Under the pieces are notes generated by a model. It saw nothing but the letters and a program-made list of their open reading frames with translations. It made no database searches and was not told the origin of the DNA. The position numbers and the translations under genes were made by a program. A stretch of DNA of 64,000 nucleotides from Linnemannia elongata (Eukaryota; Mortierellomycota; Mortierellomycetes; Mortierellales; Mortierellaceae). The stretch spans positions 3,686,001 to 3,750,000 of the forward strand of contig JAXBDG010000002.1 of the NCBI GenBank assembly GCA_036320915.1, written 5' to 3'. Below, one piece after another: positions 57,596 to 64,000 of the stretch (positions are counted from its first letter, which is position 1; each line of letters opens with the position of its first letter).

Positions 57596-60247
57596 ATGAC
57601 CTCCTGGTTCCTTAGCTCGCCGGTCGACGAGCTTGTCGGTATGTGATGTCAATCTTGCCCAGACGAACTTGCTTGTTTCCATGCCTTGAACAAACGAATC
57701 TCACCCCTAAGCAGGTCCAACCATCTTCCTTATCAATTGTCTCTTAACAAATCCATATACTGTCATACCCCACAATTATAGATAAGGCTACTTCCGAAAA
57801 CTTGCCTGCGGGCACAGAGGACCTCGCTTTGAACCTCGAGATCTGTGACCAGATCCGATCCAAGCAGATCCCTCCCAAGGATGCGACCAAAGCGCTCAAG
57901 CGCCGCATCAACCACAAGAACCCCAACGTTCAGCTCCTTGCCCTCGGAGTAAGTCAACATTCATTGTAATCCTTGGCTGTACTGAGATTTTGTAAGGTAG
58001 CCAAAGAAGTGTGTACAAAGAAAACTAACAGTCCTCAACAATTTTCTTTGTGCCACGTTGCATAGTTGACTGATGTCTGTGTCAAAAATGGAGGTCAACA
58101 CTTTTTGGTCGAGGTTGCATCCCGGGATTTCATCGACAATCTTACATCCATCCTCAAGGCACCTGTAAGTGGGTTTTCCGGGAATTGTGTGAATGCAGTT
58201 GGTATTAGGAGGCATCCTTGGTAATTTCATTGGAACTCACACTTGTTCTCATTCTCATCCTCGTAGGGTGTCAACTTGGAGGTCAGGAAAAAAATCTTGG
58301 CATTGATCCAGACGTGGGGTCGCCTTTTCATCTCGAAGCGTGGACTTGGATATGTGGCTGATACCTACCAGATCCTAAAGAACGAGGGATACGATTTTCC
58401 TCCAGTGGACAATGTCGGCGCAGCCATCATGGAGACAGAGGCAGTAAGTAGCGCTGTCCAGGATGTCAAAAGAAACCATCAGTGTCACAAGGCAACCTTT
58501 TAACACAGCCCGCTACTACTTCTCAACATCATTAGCCCCCAGACTGGACCGATTCCGATGTCTGCACCCGCTGCCGAGTCGCCTTCACGCTGACCAACCG
58601 CAAGCACCACTGTCGCGCCTGTGGACACACATACTGCGGACAGTGTTCCAGCAAGAACATGGCGCTGCCAGAGCTCGGCGTTACTCAGGAAGTTCGTGTT
58701 TGTGATGGATGCTGGACAAAGAGGAAACTTGGTCAAAAGAACACGCCTTCCAAAGATCCCTATGCACTGGACTCGTACACTGATCTAGGATCAAGTATCC
58801 CAACCTCGGCGCCAGCGGCTTCGTCAAACACTGCGGCAGCCAACAACTCGAGCGAGGACGATGACATTATGAAGGCGATCGAATTGTCATTAAAGGAAGC
58901 CAATTCTCGACCTGGCTTCTCTGCTCCTTCTGCCCGCCAGACCACTCAACCCACCCAAAGTTCGGCGGCGGCGCAAGGAGAGGAAGACGATGCAGATCTA
59001 CTGGCGGCTATCGAGGCTTCGTTAAGAGAGACCAACATCAATGAGCAAGCATTAGCTTCGAAGAAGCAAGATGAGTCCACTTCCAACTACACAGCGTACA
59101 CCTATTCCACCCAACCTGAGGTAAGACTTGACTCCTGCAAAGATGATTTTTGTGTATCAGGCTATCGTTCTCAAGTGGATGCAGAAATTCATGTTAATCA
59201 CCTCATGTCCTTTCAAATTTTCTAGACGGTCTCTGCATCTCCAGTTCTGATGGATGACTTGACGGCAACGGACAAGGAAAATATTGAGTTGTTCTCGGCG
59301 CTTGTTGACAAGATCCAGACTATGAACGGCGATGTTTCAGGAAATCGAGAGATCCAGGCTCTCTATGAGCAGATCACCAAGCTTCAAGCAAAGGTCACCG
59401 CCAGTCTTGAGGAGGCCGTCCAGAGACAACGTACGTTTAATATTTGCAACTGGCTTTTCTTGTCATTGTTTTACAGAGGTATTTATCTAAGTTTTCCAAC
59501 ACGTTTCCTAACACGCTCCCGTGTCCTTACCATTCATTAGAGGAGGCAATGCAGGCGAACGGCAAGATTGACCAGGCTGTCAAGATCTACGATCATTTAC
59601 TCCAAGAACGGCTCAATTCGACATATCAGCGCAGGATGAATGCGAACAACTATGGCCATCTTGATCACATGCAGCAGCCTGTCGCACCTGGATCTGACTA
59701 TGCGCCTCAAGCTTACCCGCAGTTGACTGGAGCCGATTCCCGATATGCACCATACACGCCTGGAGCGCCTTACAATCAGCAGCAAAATATCCCACCCTTC
59801 CCTGCCTCAACTCAGCCATCGTATCAGCCATCATTGCCCCCTGCCACAGCTCCCTTCGCGCCCAATTCTGGATATGCAGCCTCATCGGGAATCGACTATG
59901 GTGGTTCTGCTCCATTTGCGCCTTTACAAGATCCTTACTTAGCCTCTGCACCTGCACCTTTACCTTCAACAGCACCGTACCAGCACCAAGACTATTCAGC
60001 TCAGGCGTATGCACCCGCCCCTCCAGGCGCTGTCAATCTAATGGATTCAGTGGGTCAGTCCTCATACGCACCTTATTCCAGTCAGCAACAACCCTATGTA
60101 AATCAGCATGCTCTACAGGCTCCAGGTCAGGGGTATGACCAGGGACATGAAACTGTGTCTGTTGAGTCTCCTGCACCCGCTGTGTTGCCCACCACCACCG
60201 CGGCACCTGTCGCTCCTGTTGAAGAGAAACCCTTGATTGAGTTTTGA
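57596..60247 (+). CDS. VPS27: ESCRT-0 subunit Vps27 (Hrs-like; VHS, FYVE, two UIMs)
   Basis: Vps27 sits on endosomes, binds PI3P and ubiquitinated cargo, and recruits ESCRT-I. Exons are 57596-57638, 57782-57948, 58066-58164, 58267-58443, 58536-59120, 59226-59430 and 59541-60247, in phase, for 660 residues. The VHS domain covers about 5-150 ([40 protein letters not shown]). The FYVE zinc finger covers about 165-225, with [14 protein letters not shown] and RVCDGC. UIMs lie at about 269-284 ([13 protein letters not shown]) and 312-328 ([13 protein letters not shown]). A helical GAT-like region follows at about 365-450, then a Tyr/Pro/Gln/Ala-rich tail. The C-terminus KPLIEF resembles the clathrin-box end of Hrs. 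AATAAA (60247-60252) overlaps the last base of the stop codon. Confidence 0.96.
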
Positions 60248-60595
60248 ATAAAGAAATGATCTTTCGGACTGCCTGCCTGATCGTTCAGCCTCAAATTGAC
60301 TCAGCCACAGTCCACTTCTCCTTAGTTGACTGCGTTTGGCATTGGCACACGTTTGTCGCGCTGATTTTTCAAACAACGCTCTCGTTGTCTTGTTGTTCGT
60401 TTGACCTCCACTCTCTCACTCTTTTATTCCCTTGTCTACCTACCTACCTACCTACCTAACTACCTACCTGCCCAACATTCAATCAGATCCTCTCCTTCTT
60501 GTCCGTGTCCGACAGACTTCCAATACAACCTTTCATCACCTTTCTCTCTATTGCAAAACAGAGAGCGTATTCATTCTTCACACTTTTCTGATCGT
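60248..60595. promoter_or_regulatory. Short spacer between VPS27 and cullin-4
   Basis: About 350 nt holds the VPS27 3' end (AATAAA at 60247-60252), a CTAC tetranucleotide repeat (60437-60472) and a CT-rich leader before the cullin-4 ATG. No other feature is seen. Confidence 0.45.
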
Positions 60596-63500
60596 ATGAG
60601 CTCACACCAGTCGTCTGCTTCAGGTAATGACTAATTGCAAACGATGGAGGAGCGCAATTAACAATGCAAAAGGTTAACTTTGACCTTTGAACTTGAAATT
60701 GGATTGAAGAAGGGGGTGAGAGAGTAGCACAGGGAGAGTAACCACGACAACTGACTGGCAAGAAGGGGTGGAAAAGGGTAATAAGGTCTTCAATAAATAT
60801 GAGGCAGGTTGACGGAATGAGCAAGAGTGAGGGGCACATATCCTTTTTTCATTATTTCCTGACTCTTGCGTGCTTGGTGGTACTTGGTTGTCTTGCTTTG
60901 TCTTTTGGGTGTCTGGGTGCTGAGTATGTTGAGCAGGTGCAAGTGTGTGTGCATGGGGGGAGGGGGCACTTGACTTCGTTGTACTTTAGTGAATTCCACT
61001 TTTGTTGAATCCTTTGTCTTTCTCCTTTCCCTTCATACTTGACCTTACAGCGTTTTTACGTGTCTACGCTTGTCTTTTGTGCGTGTCCCCGCCTTCACTA
61101 TCGACCCCATCCCCTTCCTTTGAGTGGTGTTTTGTCCCTTGCAATAAAAAAAGAAAGAAAGCAAAAAAAAAAAAAATCATGTCCATCGACACCGACGCGG
61201 ACACCGTCATTGTCTTCATTCTGATCGTGGTCTTTAGCGCCCTCTTCCACCTTCTTGCCACTTACCTACATCGCTTCTTCTTTCTTCCGCTCGTCACAAC
61301 GTCTCCCTTGAAACCTTCTTCTCCCTCGTCGTCTTCTTCCTCAACTCAAACCTCTGCTGTTGTCGCTGCGCGGTCGTCCTCCCTCCGCAACTCGTCCACT
61401 ATCACCACTATCACCACTATCACAACAACAGGAGAAAGTCCGAGCAAGAAACGGAAACCATCCACCATTGCTGCGCGTCCCTCGGATTCAAGCTCTATCC
61501 AAGGCACCTCTGCCTCGTCCTCAACTTCCTCCGCAAACCAGCGCTCTTCCTCCTCTTCCTCCACCTCTTCTCCCTCCTCTGCCCTTCCCTTCAAAGTCCT
61601 CCCCGTCAACTCTCTTGAAAACTCCTTCGCGCGCGCCAGGGATATCGAAGAACAGAAACGTAGACGCCAGGCTTCCAAAACACTCAACGACACAGACAGT
61701 ATGTCAATCGACTCGCACAACAACCTTTTCGCCAACGCAGCTATTGGCTCAAGTTCAGGAGGTATTGGCGTGGGTCGTGCAGGTCCGCGGACCGGAACCC
61801 CAAACTCGACGCTTGTCAATGGCGCAAAGACCGCTACGGTCGTCCGACGGACAGGTGTGCAAGGGAAGCAACCCATAAAGAAACTTGTTATCAAGAACTT
61901 CACAGGTAAGAGTTTATTCAGCTTTGCTTCTTCTCACGGCATTTCTTTTACCATGACATGATGGTCAAGATAAGAGCAATTTGTCACACCCTTCGCGCGT
62001 GAACTGTATAATAAAAAAAATGAGAAGGGGACTGAGACTGACTGCTTTCCATCATCCCACCATGTTCCACCGGATCGCAACTCCTTTATTGTCTTAGTTA
62101 CACCCCAGTTGCCCAAGGACTATGAGCTTGAGACCTGGAAAGTCCTACAAGAGGCTGTCAGAGCTATTCAGGAGTCCAGACCTGTCCCAACATCCCTTGA
62201 GGAGCTGTACAAGACTTGCGAGAATCTCTGTCACCAAAAATATGCCGATTCAACTTACAACAGACTGAAGGCGGAGGTCGACAGCCATGTCAGGACAGTG
62301 GTTGAGAGCCTCAGCGCCGACCAGACGGAGAAGGAGCCCTTTCTGGAGCATGTCCACAGGGCGTGGACGGATCACTGCCGGCAGCTGATCATGATCCGCA
62401 GCATCTTCCTCTACTTGGACCGGACATTTGTCTTGCAGACCTTGGGAGTCTCAAGTATTTGGGAGATGGGCTTGGAACTCTGGCGGACGTTGGTGATGAG
62501 CCAGCCTGAGATTCGTAGCAAGGTCATTGGAGGCATTCTCAGTTTGGTCGATATGGACAGGACGGGCGACGCTGTCTCCCAGCCCTTGATACTGTCCATG
62601 CTGCGGATGCTATCCGACATTCACTTGTACACGTCATTGTTCGAGACGCCCTTTTTGCAGGCGTCGTGGTCATTTTACCACGTCGAGGGAGGCGAGTATG
62701 CGACCAAGCTGACTGTGCCGGAGTACTTGCGTCATGTCAATAAGCGATTGAAGGAGGAGACTCACCGTTTTGAGGGTTACCTTGACAAGTCGACCAGGCG
62801 AGGACTCATCAGCGCTGTCGAAGGAGAGATGTTGCAGAGGTGGAGCGATAATCTTTTGCAGAAGGGATTTGAGGGTGTCATGGTTGCTCATAACCTGGCA
62901 GATCTGAAGCTGTGGCACGACCTCTTGGCCAGGGTCAATGGCTTGGAGAAGCTGAGCTTCCACTTTGGAAACTACGTCAAGGTAATTACCTGTCTCTTGT
63001 CGACTCTAGCCAAAATTTAGCCGTTCATGGAAATCTTATCTAACGGAAGCGATGATGCACTCTCTCACTCGAATAGAAAACTGGAAAGGCACTGGTTATT
63101 GACCCAACAAAAGACGATACGATGGTCGAAGATCTGTTGACGTTCAAACAAGGAGTTGACGAGGTTGTGAGCAAGTGTTTCAACAGCTCGGATCTGTTCC
63201 TCAACGTGCTCAAGGAGTGTTTCGAGGCATTCGTGAACATTCGACAAAACAAGCCGGCAGAGTTAGTCGCCAAGTACCTGGATCTCCGACTGCGCAGTGG
63301 CAACAAGGTACACAATTGCAAGCGCCTGGCTTGGATGTATTCGTTATGCACGCACATGACCGTGTCCCTTCCTCCACTACAGACATACGGTTTGATTAAT
63401 GCATTTCTTTAATTTCTGCAAAATATATTACATAGGAATTGTCGGATCAGGACCTGGAGTCGACGCTGGATCGTGTTCTCATCCTTTTCCGTTATATCCA

Positions 63501-64000
63501 AGGAAAGGATGTCTTTGAGGCCTTTTACAAGCGTGATCTTGCCAAGCGGTTGTTGTTGAACAAGAGTGCATCCTTTGACGCAGAAAAAAGCATGCTGAGC
63601 AAGCTGAAAGCAGGTATGATTGGATCCGCTTTTTCGCATATTTGATTCAGAAACTGAACGATACACGTTTTAGAGCATCAGTCTAACCATCTCATTTCCT
63701 ATTGATTTTGTTGTACGACAGAGTGCGGAGCAGGATTCACAACAAAGTTAGAGGGCATGTTCAAGGATATGGACACCTCCAAAGACATCATGGTCAATTT
63801 TAGGGTAAGTAATGGATCAGAGGAGAACGTTTGTTAAGGAAGAGGCTGACTGACGGGTTTACAAGGGTTGAGTACGCGAACTGACTTGGCGTCTTTGCAA
63901 CTTGCTATTAGGCCAGCAAAATGCACAACAAGATCGGTCATCTGGATCTTAATGTCAACGTCTTGACTCAGGGTAACTGGCCGACCTACCCTCCAGCCGA
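60596..64000 (+). CDS. CUL4: Cullin-4, scaffold of CRL4 ubiquitin ligases (5' part; 3' end beyond window)
   Basis: Cullin-4 joins DDB1-type adaptors to the RBX1 RING protein. Proposed exons are 60596-60623, 61432-61905, 62098-62981, 63077-63307, 63436-63613, 63722-63804 and 63912 to the edge, in phase, about 655 residues so far. The N-terminus is a basic Ser-rich extension ([13 protein letters not shown]-like). The cullin begins at [19 protein letters not shown], continues with [52 protein letters not shown] and [11 protein letters not shown], and stops in [14 protein letters not shown]. The IKNF start and the [10 protein letters not shown] context fit CUL4 better than CUL1 or CUL3. The winged-helix and neddylation site lie beyond the window. 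A second in-frame start at 61179 would give a hydrophobic N-terminus instead of the 28-nt first exon. Confidence 0.94.
61179..61431 (+). other. Alternative in-frame 5' coding segment of cullin-4 (hydrophobic)
   Basis: Within the proposed first intron, an ATG after an A-rich run opens 84 codons that continue without a stop into the next exon in the cullin frame. The peptide starts [20 protein letters not shown] and then [18 protein letters not shown], a likely membrane segment, followed by Ser/Thr-rich sequence. Codon choice looks coding-like. Either this is an alternative first exon or an open intron by chance. Confidence 0.4.

Overview
The window is nuclear DNA of a filamentous fungus. Genes are protein-coding and rich in introns with GTAAGT-like donors and short pyrimidine-TAG acceptors. 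Upstream regions are CT-rich and full of homopolymers. Many proteins carry Ser, Gln or Asn runs. The gene set, intron density and style suggest an early-diverging lineage of the Mortierella type (Mortierellomycota); that placement is inference from gene style, not from a marker comparison. I found no operons, phage, CRISPR array, rRNA or autonomous transposon.

Layout, left to right. 1-1348 (-) is the 5' part of DCN1 (cullin neddylation co-factor), divergent from CHZ1 (1845-2995 +, H2A.Z chaperone). CHZ1 converges on CDC42 (3804-6689 -), which is divergent from the pyruvate dehydrogenase E1-alpha gene (8211-9971 +). A gene-poor 1.7 kb follows with tRNA-Glu(TTC) and an inverted-repeat element. 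Next come a secreted metallophosphoesterase (11672-14393 -), an unrecognised disordered protein (16230-18749 -), an unrecognised HTH-like/coiled-coil protein (22027-25048 +), an unrecognised poly-Q protein with a predicted N-myristoylation site (26959-31002 +), KRI1 (31193-34065 +), an M3 oligopeptidase (34291-37433 -), a RhoGAP (38430-42313 -), a TRP/FLC-like channel (44936-51523 +), a SNF2-family ATPase (51652-56988 -), VPS27 (57596-60247 +) and cullin-4 (60596 to beyond the right edge, +).

I rebuilt the spliced genes by hand. Exon phase was checked across every junction, and family motifs decided the ambiguous ones. This gave several very short coding exons: 3 nt in DCN1, 7 and 22 nt in the phosphoesterase, 11 nt in CHZ1, 16 and 18 nt in the M3 peptidase and 17 nt in CDC42. 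CDC42 also needs a GC-AG intron inside its P-loop codons.

Functional links: DCN1 promotes neddylation of cullins and cullin-4 lies at the other end; CDC42 and a RhoGAP share the window; CHZ1 and the SNF2 protein both act on chromatin. These are probably ordinary neighbours rather than a cluster. The most unusual signals are a C-terminal SNF2 region with about 19 SUMO-acceptor motifs and two SUMO-interacting motifs, a possible alternative membrane-anchored N-terminus of cullin-4, the microexons, and the palindromic inverted repeat beside the tRNA gene. I see no clearly novel multi-gene system.
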